Shown here: positions 11,301 through 21,619 of the stretch, piece by piece
Numbering within the stretch: the first letter of the stretch is position 1
How the letters are laid out: each line of letters opens with the position of its first letter
Source: Leucaena leucocephala
Taxonomy: Eukaryota > Streptophyta > Magnoliopsida > Fabales > Fabaceae
Length of the DNA: 64,000 nucleotides
NCBI GenBank assembly: GCA_037074615.1
Contig: CM073558.1
Location: forward strand, 2,781,501 to 2,845,500
Reading direction: 5' to 3'
Position numbers and translations under genes: made by a program
The notes under the pieces: model-generated
What the model saw: only the letters and a program-made list of their open reading frames with translations
Told to the model about the DNA's origin: nothing
Databases searched by the model: none

Positions 11301-14300
11301 ATTTAGGCCGTGCTGGTTCTCACAATCTTGCCAATCAGTTAGCATCGGAACTCCCTGCAAAAAGTGACCCTACTTCGGATGCTGAATGCAGGTTTCGGTT
11401 AACTTTATGGTTACTGGTTTTCTCTGTAAAAATTGTTGTTTTACTCAAGCATGGCTTTTGTCCAAAACAAAAACGCAACCATGGCTTTCTAGAAAATAAA
11501 ATCTTATTTTTAGCAACAAATTATTAGCGCTTGATATGACTGACTAATTCAAAGTTGAGCAGAATTAGGCCTCAATTGGGAGGTAACTCTCCCGATGTGG
11601 GATTTTTTTTTTTTAATTCACAAAATTCAAATTTGAGACCTTGCTTAAGTAGTGTGTAGTCATTTACCACTCAACCCAACTATATTTGATTCAAAAAATA
11701 TCAGTATTTATGATAACTGTGTGATGGATTCATATTCAACAAACTTTCAGGGTTCAGGGGAACTCACTTAGTGATCTGCATGGAGCCATTGACAGTAGCA
11801 AAGAAGAAAATCAGATAGTGAGTTGAAGTTACTTTTTGTCTCTGTAAATACCTCATACAAGATAATTAGTTCAGAGGCTCTATATTGAGATGCTCTTTTC
11901 TTTTGTTTAATTGATGCAGGAATCTTGGGACATTCAACCGTCAAAATCCAAGGGTTTGTGAACCTTCTATCCGAGCTCTCTGCAGTTTAAGTAGTTTAAA
12001 GAGCATTATGCCTGAAATAATGTCAACGAAATTAAAATTACTCCTCACTTTTTTTGGGGGGTTATGTTAACTGTCTCTTTTCCCCATAAAGGAAGCGCTG
12101 AAGCTTTCTGTCTGCACTCGTTATTACTTTTGCATGGAAGAACTCACCTGTACTTGAAACTTCATTAACGTGGTTCAATAAATGTATATTAATCTGATTT
12201 GGGTAAAACTTTTTGCAGACTTACATTTATCACACAACTTGAAGAAAGATGACCCCGATACTGGGGCATTGTCTTCAAATGCCACCTCTCATGCCCCTTC
12301 ATCTCATATTTCATTAAAGGCTCCTATGAAGACTGGTTTGCCTGTTGATTTGATTGAGGGTTCAACATCTGAGAAAGGTAAAGGGGAAACAAATTCTTTA
12401 AAATCCTTTGGAATAACTGCCAGTTGTACTTCAACTCGTACAGATTGTTTGAAAGGTGTTGCAGCATCTTCTGGTCCTGGTCTATCACCAAGTTCTTCAG
12501 TTGGTTCATTATCTTCTGAAAAATCAACACTGAATCCGAACGCAAAGGTCTGAAAGTTCAAGATTGAATTTTTTAAAAGAAAAATTGGGATAACTGATAC
12601 TGTTATTTTATACGAAAGATACATCACTTAACTGCCCATTTTTTCTCGATGATACTCTAAGGAATTCAAGCTCAATCCAAATGCAAAGAGTTTCGTTCCA
12701 TCCCATTCACCAGTTAGGCCTCCCTCACAGGTGTCTGATGGCTCCTTCTATTACCCATCTAATGTAACTACAGTACCGCATATGACTGCCATGCCCATGG
12801 AACTTGGAGTAAGTATTCCGTGGTGAGGTATTATATCAAGTTTTATAATGGGTTTCAACTGATAGGGTTTTTGCCTTTTTCATACATTCATCCAAAAGAT
12901 ACTGCTTTTATAGGCTTTATTGTTGCGCTAGAACATTTTATTAATTCTAAGGTTTATTATGGTTCATTGACTAAAGTTCGAGAGTTTTTAAGTACTCTTT
13001 TTATCTAACTCAATCAATCCTCTGCAACTTAAGAGCCTGTGATTCACCAAAAAAAAGAACTTCAGAGCTTGTTTGGTTCAAATCTGGATTATCATAGGAA
13101 TGGTAATCTCGATTGCATTACCATGGGAAGTTTGTTTGGTTGCTTTTTATACTGGTAACGGTAATTGCCACTCATAGCACCCACTGTATGAATCCCCATT
13201 ACCATCCTCTACCATGTTCGGAAAAAGTCAGAGTTGCCCTAAAAATTACTCCACACACAGCATATTGTTTGATGTTCCACCTCCACCTTTGTCACCTCTG
13301 CCCCTACATCAGCAGAGAGTCCTCCAACGCTGACAGAGCCCAGCCAAGTTCGTCCTTAGCAGCCTCTCCTCCTTCACGACCCCACCTTTATCCCCCACCA
13401 ACTTCCATCGTTGTTCTCCTTCCTCCGAAGGTGAAGGTGGAAGGAGGAGGGAAGAAGGGAGAAATTGTGTGGGGGCATGGTGGTCTTTTCATTCTTTTGT
13501 AAATATAATTAAATGTGAAAATTAATTTTATTGCAACATTCTGAAATGTCATACCAAACAAAGCCACGGTAATAAATATTTCATTGCATTACCAAAAGGG
13601 TATGCAATTGAACCAAACGGGCCTAAGGGACTAGGGGCTTCTGGTTAGTTTTTCAGGACTAAGACCTAGTAGGAGTTCTTTAAGAATTGATGAATCTCTT
13701 TTCTGCTTTGATGTATCTTGCAACCATGACCAAGTTGCATGTTTCGTGCAGATGGGACATGCATTTGCTGGGCCGCAACCTGTCCTGTATAATCCGCAAG
13801 TAGCACAAATGTCATCACAAGCATATTTCCATCCAAATGGACCACAGGTAGGATATCACTTACCGTTTTTTACTGGTGTCCATGTTAAATGAGTAATGCT
13901 GTTTCCGGGTAAATGTTGATTTGCAGTACGGACAGTTTCTTAGTCATCCCAGGCAAGTTTTGTACATGCCAGGTTATTTACCTGTAAGCACTTAACCTCT
14001 TTTCCCCCCTATTTTTAACTTTAATATTTCAAACAATTTGTAGACATCAGCATCATGCTTTAATTTTATTCGATGCCTTACTGTGCTGTCTGTCTTTGAA
14101 GCTGACCTGCTGAGATCATCATCTTAATAATCTCTCTTTACAATACATATATATATATATGTATGTATGTATATTTACATATTGAGGTGAAATTGAAATG
14201 GCTTAATAAAGATCGTGGGATATGAATTATATCATCCATTATTATCTTCCTTGACTAATTGGATGTCCGATGTCAAGTGCGGGATGTGAACCTTTCTATC

Positions 14301-14394
14301 ACAATATTTATTATCTGTTTATGATCATTGCTTGATGATTTTCTTGGTTGACGATAATACACAGGAAACACCATGTAAGGGACGGGAATACTAA
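8309..14394 (+). CDS. CID4: CTC-interacting domain protein (CID3/CID4 type), ataxin-2-like, PAM2-containing
   Basis: Fourteen phase-consistent exons: 8309-8444, 8512-8664, 8826-8962, 9162-9352, 10137-10314, 10437-10676, 11264-11391, 11751-11817, 11920-11953, 12219-12547, 12662-12808, 13752-13847, 13927-13983 and 14365-14394. They give 640 residues. The Lsm-type ataxin-2 N domain spans exons 2-3 (RLVYVTTCLIGQQVEVHVKN, ITxLKM-like VILKMARL). The LsmAD domain spans exons 4-6, from WDQFETNKTLFGVKSTFNEE through YTTKLEKGPQTRELEKQA. A PAM2 motif for binding the MLLE domain of poly(A)-binding protein sits at about residues 523-545 with LNPNAK present twice. The C-terminus is Pro/Gln/Tyr-rich and ends CKGREY. 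Ataxin-2 proteins act in the cytoplasm on mRNA stability, translation and stress granules. The choice of CID4 over CID3 is uncertain, because a single gene may represent both Arabidopsis copies. Confidence 0.93.
11560..11690 (-). mobile_element. Possible tRNA-derived SINE fragment in a CID intron
   Basis: Read on the minus strand, this stretch has an A-box-like segment (gggttgagtggtaaatgac), then about 25 bases later a B-box-like segment (aggtctcaaatttgaat), then a short tail ending in cccacatcggg. The spacing fits a tRNA-derived SINE head. I found no clear target duplication, so the call is tentative. Confidence 0.4.
13067..13622. mobile_element. MITE (PIF/Harbinger-like) in CID intron 11
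   Basis: The ends are inverted: gcttgtttggttcaa on the left and ttgaaccaaacgggc on the right. A second inverted pair lies just inside: gtttgtttggttgc near 13131, and the reverse complement ataccaaacaaagcc near 13551. Between them is a C-rich block and then its partial complement. The TTTGGTT ends are typical of plant Harbinger-type MITEs. The internal 129-codon frame (13113-13502) is not coding. A 3-bp target duplication cannot be fixed from the sequence. Confidence 0.6.
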
Positions 14395-16370
14395 CAATCT
14401 TGGCTGACAGCATTCTTGGCAAGCTTGTTCCTTGCCTGAAATGAATAAACTCACAGTGGATGGGTTGAAGGAAGGGGAGCCTTCAGCTTATAGGAAGAGA
14501 TTCTTATGAATAGGTCTTTTATATATATTTACAGGCAAGCTGACATTCTGGAATATGTGTATTAACCCCCATTCATCTTCTGGGGGTTCCTTAGAGTTCG
14601 CTCATTTAACAGCCTAACTCAGATTGATCCCCTCTGCCTTTCTTTATTTCTTAATTTCATGCTGTCATTTTATTTCAGTTTTCATAATTTTCCCCTCAGT
14701 TATGTATGTTTCATCTTCTTGTGATGACAATTGTGTTGCTTTGCCATTCTGTGATTCAGTCTGCTGATAGCAAGCATCCCATGAGATTCTGTTGTATTAA
14801 ATTATTTTAAATTAAAAATTTTGACAAATTGTAGGTGAGGATAAGATCCGGTAATTATCATTATTTTAGTGAGTTCAAGTTTTGGTAATTATTGAGTTGA
14901 GTTCTTTGCAAGTGGGTGTGGTTTGTGGTTTTCTGTCCTTTGTTTGTGCATGTGCTCTTTGTAATTTCTTTTTATATTTTCGTAATATATAATTGTCCTT
15001 ATATTAAAAAAAATGATTTGTAATTATTGAGTTGATTTATGTTAAAGCTAGTCATACGAAAGCTATTGTTGGGTATTGATATAATTTTCAATGTCGGTTT
15101 TTATAAAAGATTAATTTCATTATTTTTTAAAATAATAAAGGATAAAAAGGAGAAGATCATGCGCCAGGCTTGAGTTTGTCACTATTCAGCATGTTAGTCT
15201 ATCTACTTTCTAGAATGCTTCCTCATGATATTAATTACATATTACATTAATTATTAATTAATGCAATCACTTTGATGTGCAACGTTAAAAATTACAGTAG
15301 GACAAGCAATATTGTCTTGTTGTAACATCAATATTGTGAGGGTGACGTGGTAGGTAGGTATATGATTATGAGTTTTTTAAAGTGATAAATGAAAAGGACA
15401 ACCAAATCCTGTCAACTTTGTTGCAGTTTTAAAGGCAGATTAGATGGTATCCTAATCCTCCATTATTAATTGTTAATCGGTTACTTAACCTCAGTAATCT
15501 GTATTTAAAAAGCTAAAATTGCAGTGTCATCCTAATCCTTTCGTTATTCGTATCAAAATTTTAAATTATAGAATAATTCTTGTTTTTATATATAATTATT
15601 TAATTTTATTATATTCGAGTATTATTAAAAAGTAGTTATTATATATATTTTTTATTTATACATATTTAAATTTAATAATTTTAATTCTAATTGATCTAAA
15701 TTTTATAAAAAAAATTAGTAGTAAATCCTATAAAATTTTATAATTAATTTTTATTATTGAAAATAACTACTCATAATTTTAAGATGTTTTTAACTTTCGT
15801 CTAACATTTTTTCATGCGAACTTTCCTTGATTATTCCGTTGACCTTTTATTTTAAAACTTTTAGCTTTTAATTGGCTGGAGAACCTTTTTTTTTAGTTTA
15901 TCAATTAAATTATGTTTCATATTCATTTCTTTGACGGTCAACAAACCCAACAAATAGAATGATTATGAATGTTGTATAATTTATTACGATCATAAATGAA
16001 ATTTTATGATGATTGATGAAGGATATCATAATGACCCACATATTTTTCTATAATAATGCATAAATATAATTACATGTGTAATTCCATCTGACTTTATATC
16101 TACAATTTCTTGATGTTTTTATAATCATATTATATATATATATATAGGTATTTCTTTTTGGTAAATAGAAAATTGAACGACATAAATTTCAACTCATCAC
16201 AAAACGACAAAATGGAGTACGACCAAACTAAAGAATAGGATTGTGTTTTTCTTTTTTTTCCTTTACTAAAAAGTAAAACTTTTCACTATTAGAAATGATA
16301 ATGTAATTTAATTATAAAAAATCTCGATTCTTTGTTCCCTTAACGTTTACTCTTTAATAATGAAGAAAAA
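14395..16370. other. CID 3' UTR and AT-rich spacer
   Basis: About the first 400 bases are probably 3' UTR. The rest is AT-rich with no coding signal on either strand. There is a short (TA)n tract near 16131-16145. No repeat boundaries were recognised. Confidence 0.5.
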
Positions 16371-17938
16371 GAACGGAGATGACAGGAAGATGGAGGTAGG
16401 GGTGAGGAGTAGTGAAGGGGTGTTCTTTGGCGTGTTAATGCTCAGCCTGATTCAGTCGTTGTAGGAGACGACGTCTCTACGATTCCTGTCGGCAAAAGCC
16501 GATACGATCAATAAACCAAAAACAATCTTTGTGAGTTTCGGAGGAAGGAGACATGCAAAGGTTCTGGATTTCAGCGTAACCCATTTCTTCCTCTTTAATT
16601 TACTTCGCTTTCGAGGTATCTAGAACTCTTTATTTGGAGCTTTTTTAAATGTCTTTTCTCCCCGTTTGTTAAGATTGTGTTTTTACTTGATATGGTAGTG
16701 AATATGCATTCAGGTGGGATTTGGAGCTTTTATTAGATAGTGGGGTTTCTTGTTATGGTTCAATCTTGTGTTTAATGATGGTTGGTGCGTTGTTGTTGTT
16801 GTTCTGAGGAAAAGTTTTTGTTTCTTATTTTCATGAATATTCTGGGATTGCCTATTTTGTGAAAGGTTTTTCCGATTTGGTCAAGGTGCCTTAAAGATGA
16901 AATTCCTATTCATTTAATAACTTCATCCAAATTTTCGTACTCCATCTTTTTGGCCTTTGCATTCTACACTTTGTACTTTGTTCTTATTCGATTATACTTT
17001 TTGTTCTTTCGTTTGATTGCTTTTTTACGTTAGTAGGGTTTCTTTACCAAGAAATTTCTTAGCCTCTTAATTCTCAGTATTACTGTTAATTGTTGGCTGG
17101 TCTTTTTAATTGAATGAAGTACGCGTTCCGTCTTACCAAATTTTTCTAGAAAGTGGTCAAAGGTAAAATAGGAAAAAATGGAACCTTTAAAGTCCTTAAC
17201 GAGTCTGTTGATCCGTCTGTGCTTCAGCTTGAAAGTGTTGACTGTTGGTTCACTTGGGTGTCACTATGAATACTAAACAGATATTCTCCTTTAGCATACC
17301 AACTTGTTCTTCTTTGAGTAGACCTAAGATCAATTCTACTTAGCGATCGTTTAAAATGTTGCATTTCTGTAATTATTGATTTTTTATTTTCTATGCACCA
17401 TTTCCATTTCCTTATGACCTAATTTCTTTTTCAGTCATCTTTTCATGGAGATAACGGTTTCTTTTTTGTATTCGTTGCTTGTGCTCAATCAACATTTGCC
17501 TAGTCACATTTACTCTAGATTGCTATTAGGCTAGTGGCTGCTTGAAATTGCTTGACTATTTTTAGGTGCATTAGCGTGACATGTTTTGGGTTTGGTATGC
17601 TTTGACTGGTCAAAAACTCTCCTTCAATTAGGTGATGCTCTGCATTATTTTGGTCGGTATTAATAATTGCAACAACCATCTGGCAGGTAGACTGCACTGA
17701 CTAATGGTAGCTGATGATTGAAAAGGCTGTATCCAAATCCAGATTTCCAGTCTCATGTTACTTTGAAGGTACAAGGAATTGCTATTTTAACAGGTAAGGT
17801 CTGAACCATAGTGAGAAAGATTATGGTGTATGTTCTCCCCACTCAACATCTCCTCATGTTTTTGGTTGCTCATCATGGAGGAGTTCTTCTGCATTTGATG
17901 TCCAGAAATCATCTGTCTTCTAGAATTTAAGCCTGAAA
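16370..17938 (+). other. 5' leader of the NF-YA gene with leader intron(s) and a short uORF
   Basis: A GC-richer segment at about 16370-16616 ends in a donor (ttcgag|gtatct). It holds a nine-codon uORF, ATG 16553 to TAA 16579 (MQRFWISA). A later leader exon is likely between about 17650 and 17938. In frame with the start at 17939, an open stretch 17798-17920 is closed by TAG at 17921-17923. Upstream ORFs in leaders are common in plant NF-YA genes. Confidence 0.5.
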
Positions 17939-20684
17939 ATGGGAGTTCTGCCACAACAACGTCATAGTACCAAGACATTGAGTTTCCAGTTTCAAGATCA
18001 GGATTCATCTTCTACTCAATCGACTGATCAATCTTATCCGGAAGTTGATTCAGCTCAATCAGGTATTTGATTGTAATTGTCTATATGTAATTCTGAATTT
18101 TTATGCATATGATAGTGAAGTTGCAGGATAACCTACTACATGTTCTTAAAGGAAATGAAGTAAAGCAAATATATGATCATGATCTTATTTTCTGAATAAT
18201 ATCTCCTCCCTCGGTATTGGCAATCAGATAATTATGATATCCATATAATATCAGGCTTTTCTTTAAAGTTTAATTTGGTTTGGGATAACTTGACAGAAAA
18301 ACTCTTCTCAAATACTTTGGCTTGTTACTTTATGGGTGTTTTGTTCTGCTTTGGTTGGTAGGTCAAATTTCTATCCCGTATAGCAATTCTTCGGCACATT
18401 CAAAATGTAGTGCAAGTGGAGGGGGTCTCATCAGGTCATCATTGGGGAGTCAGAGTCTTTGTTTTCCTCCATTCCAAGTGGATCATAACCAATCAATTGT
18501 ATGCAGACACATGTTTATGTTTTGGTTAGCATGAAAGATAGGTAATACTGATAATTTCTCTTTGGTTATCTGCATTTCAGGCTCATATTGCATTTCACCA
18601 TGCTGAACCATGCTTTGATGGTGTACTTGCTGCATATGGGCCACAGTCCAAGGCAAGATGTTGGGATATTTTTTTTATTCCAGATATTTGTTCGCATCAG
18701 ATTGATGGTTTAGTTTTGAAAGTTTTTTCATTCGTTTCAAGCTGATAAAAAATATTATCCCTTCATTGTGACTGCACCCCCTTCCAAATTGTGATTGTAT
18801 TTGGCGGCATAGTATACTATTATTGTCATTGTTATCCTTATTTTGTCATGATTTTTTGATAATGGTTTTGGTTTTGTCTAGTTTCCTTCTGGAATTGTAA
18901 TTAATTCTTATCAAAGGCTTTCTCCTATGCTAAGGTGGAAAAGGACAAAATCAGAACATATACAAGTTCTGATCAACTAAAATACCCTTTTCTTGTTTCT
19001 CTCAAGCCTGTAAAATTTCCAATTTCTCTTATGAGGACCTTCATTTGCTCTGTTTTCTTCTACCTTCATATTCTTTGCTTTCCCCCTTGAAAAGAGGGTG
19101 AGCTTTAGTGCAACAATAAGGTTGCTTCCATGTAACCTAGAGGTCATAGGTTCAAATCTTGGACACAATCTCTTTGCCTGCAGGGGATAAGGCCGAATAC
19201 ACCTGTCACTTCCTAGACTCCATTTGGTGAGAGCCATGTGCATTAGGCTGTCCTATTCTTTGCATTTCCTCCTGAAAATGTTAACATCAGATATGCAATT
19301 ATTCCATTCTTGGATAGCATGCTATTGATTGTTGATATGATTTCCTTCTCAAATGGAATATATTTTCTGGGCAAAGCCTTTATCCTTAGTGTGCTAAGAA
19401 TCAGTTAATCCTGGATTCTTAGCTTCTGTGGTTAGTAGTTAATTTCTTAAATTTGTGGTGCAAGAGATGATTTGCTGGCCTTACAGATTCTTATTGTTGA
19501 TAAAGTAGGTCAATGAAGTACTTTCCATTTAATTAATTTTCTTAAGTGCCCCTTTGTTCTGATTCTTTGTTTGCTTTTCTTTATCATTAACATGATTCTT
19601 TTTAGTGGGGAAGTTGTTTTACTGTAACTTTTGATATTAAGTGATACAATTATATATATAAATTTTTATTCCTGTTGACCTTTATCTTAATGACAAAAGA
19701 AGGTGGACTATTCACCCACAATAGAATTGTTTATTCCTTTGTTCAACTCTTTGGATTCTTGCTTGACGTGTTTGTTCTCTAAATTAATTATTGCGCTGTT
19801 GCCAAATTCTGAAATATATATACTGTCAAAATGTCACCAGATTCATCAGGCCCAACTCATGGGATTAACTTCTGTTCGAGTTCCTCTTCCTTTTGATCTG
19901 ACAGAAGAACCGATATACGTGAATGCAAAGCAGTACCATGCTATTCTGAGGCGTAGACAGTATCGTGCCAAACTCGAAGCACAGAACAGACTCATCAAAG
20001 CTCGGAAAGTAAGTCTATTATTCTTAAATTTTTCATAGTATGAGCCTCAGCACAATTGTAAACAGCCATTTGACTTAGAGGTCACATGGTTAAATATTGG
20101 AAATAGGCTCTCTGCTTGCGGGGGGGTTAAGGCTTGCATATATCGGTCACTTCCTAGACGCCATTTAGTGGGAGTCTTATACACTTGGCTATCCTTTTTT
20201 TCATAGTATCTCAAAAACCTATCTTATATAACATATTTGGATAAAACACCAGCATTTTTTTTTCTTTCAAGGATGCTATGATTATATGCTTTTGCAGCCA
20301 TATCTTCACGAGTCCCGACATCGGCATGCATTGAGGAGGGCTAGAGGTTCTGGGGGTCGCTTTCTCAACAGCAAACAACTCCAGGAAGCAAGCCTCAAAA
20401 CAGACAGTCGAGGCCTGAAAGTTTCGGAAGGTACTATGTTGAACCTAGGTGGAGGAAATATGTCAGAATCCAAAAATCATGGTGATGTAGAAAACTACAG
20501 AGATGGTTCTGACATCACAAGTGCTTCCCATAGCGATGGCATGTTCCAGCAACATGAGTCCAGCTTCAGGCTCTCTAGTTACCCTCCTCACATTGGATGG
20601 AACATGAAAGGCTACTCAGCCGATCCCCGCGGCACTTGTGGTGGTGGCGGCGGGAATCAACAGCATGTGTCTGTTCTCATGTGA
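17939..20684 (+). CDS. NF-YA: Nuclear transcription factor Y subunit A (NF-YA3/8 type)
   Basis: Exons 17939-18062, 18362-18498, 18581-18652, 19841-20008 and 20298-20684 encode 295 residues. The conserved core is complete. The NF-YB/NF-YC interaction helix is at about 133-167 (EEPIYVNAKQYHAILRRR, then AKLEAQNRLIKARK). The CCAAT-recognition segment is at about 168-193 (PYLHESRHRHALRRARGSGG, RFLNSK). The N-terminal block LSFQFQDQDSSSTQST is typical of the NF-YA3/NF-YA8 group. The protein joins NF-YB/NF-YC histone-fold dimers on CCAAT boxes in the nucleus. Intron 3 uses a GC donor (AAG|GCAAGA at 18653). SINEs occupy introns 3 and 4. A miR169-like site lies in the 3' UTR. The start is the first ATG after an in-frame TAG; homologs as I recall them extend further upstream, so the N-terminus may be shortened. 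Confidence 0.92.
19094..19255 (+). mobile_element. tRNA-derived SINE in NF-YA intron 3
   Basis: The body has an A-box-like gtgagctttagtgcaac..aaggttgc and a B box (ggtcataggttcaaatc), followed by the 3' module that runs ggataaggccgaatacac..cacttcctagactcc. It is flanked by imperfect direct repeats of about 23 bp, ttctttgctttcccccttgaaaa-like at 19071-19093 and 19256-19278. This resembles the Au-type SINE layout. It shares its body with the copy in the next intron. Confidence 0.8.
20042..20196 (+). mobile_element. tRNA-derived SINE, second copy, in NF-YA intron 4
   Basis: This copy has the same 3' module as the one at 19.1 kb (gaggtcacatggttaaatat, then ggttaaggcttgcatata and tcacttcctagacgccattt). 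It is bounded by an exact 13-bp duplication, tttttcatagtat, at 20029-20041 and 20197-20209. The A box is more eroded than in the first copy. Confidence 0.78.
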
Positions 20685-20747
20685 CAGACATGTTCAGCAC
20701 ATCATGGCAGTTATTCTTCGGATGGAAACTGCTTGTGTTATTTCCCA

Positions 20748-20768
20748 ATGGGAAGTCATCCTTGGCTC
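20748..20768 (+). promoter_or_regulatory. miR169-type target site in the NF-YA 3' UTR
   Basis: The site aagtcatccttggct (20753-20767) is an exact complement of the core of plant miR169, and the flanking positions pair partly. It begins 64 bases after the stop codon. miR169 is an established repressor of NF-YA mRNAs through 3'-UTR sites, so post-transcriptional control of this gene is likely. Confidence 0.85.
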
Positions 20769-21619
20769 ATTTATATATACTATGTATTCCTAAATCTCGT
20801 GTGACCTCACCTAGTGGATGATAAAGGCTTGTTCTAGTCCTAGACCTCCTGGTGTTCATGTCAGCTATGCGGGAAAATGATATGAACATCTTATTATATA
20901 TGTTGTGTTATGTTGATTTGGCCTTTGAAGAACAACGTATGGGGGATTACGCTGAGCTGTAAATATGTCTTATGTTTGAGGATTGATATCGTATTGGTTT
21001 GTGGTTTTGAGCATTTGTTCGCTGGAACTTCTCTGATATCTCATTTGTGTTTAGATTGAAAATACTTTTTTTTCAAAGTATGTCTGCAATTGGAGTTTTT
21101 GTAAATATAAAAAAAAAACATAATTAATAGAGTCACAATAGTCAAATTTAATACAATCAAATAGTTATATATAATTTTTCTTTTAGTATTTTTAAACAAT
21201 CTAGTATGTGAGAATAAGAAATAGTTGTGGCGGTTTTTATGAAATATTTATTTATTTTTTGGACAATTACAAATTACAAGACAAATAGTAAAAGGCAGCA
21301 ATTGGGATTTGAGTTTATTATTTACTATCTCAACTAGGCATGAGGAATTCAACATCAAATGGTCAGGTTTGTTAGTAAATTCTATGGATAAAAGATAGAA
21401 TGGAAATACAATACAATAGTCACGGGGAAACTTGAATACGTACTGCGTCAATAGAATTTTTTTCCCTCGAAAGTGTTTCATCTCCCCGAATTCCTGGAAA
21501 ACGACTTCGTTTAGGAGTGCGTTGGTTTAAGCGGAGACATTAATTGCATCGTTTTCGTCATTTGAGTGCACTGTCGAGATAGGGAGGAGAGTGGGACGGA
21601 GAGAGTGAGGGACGGAGCC

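Noticed and set aside
13113..13502. 129-codon plus-strand frame in CID intron 11
   Set aside because: It lies wholly inside the MITE and ends without any splice connection to CID exons.
19099..20200. tRNA gene candidates at the SINE heads
   Set aside because: A and B boxes are present but no cloverleaf or anticodon stem can be formed, and the flanking duplications show retroposed SINEs.
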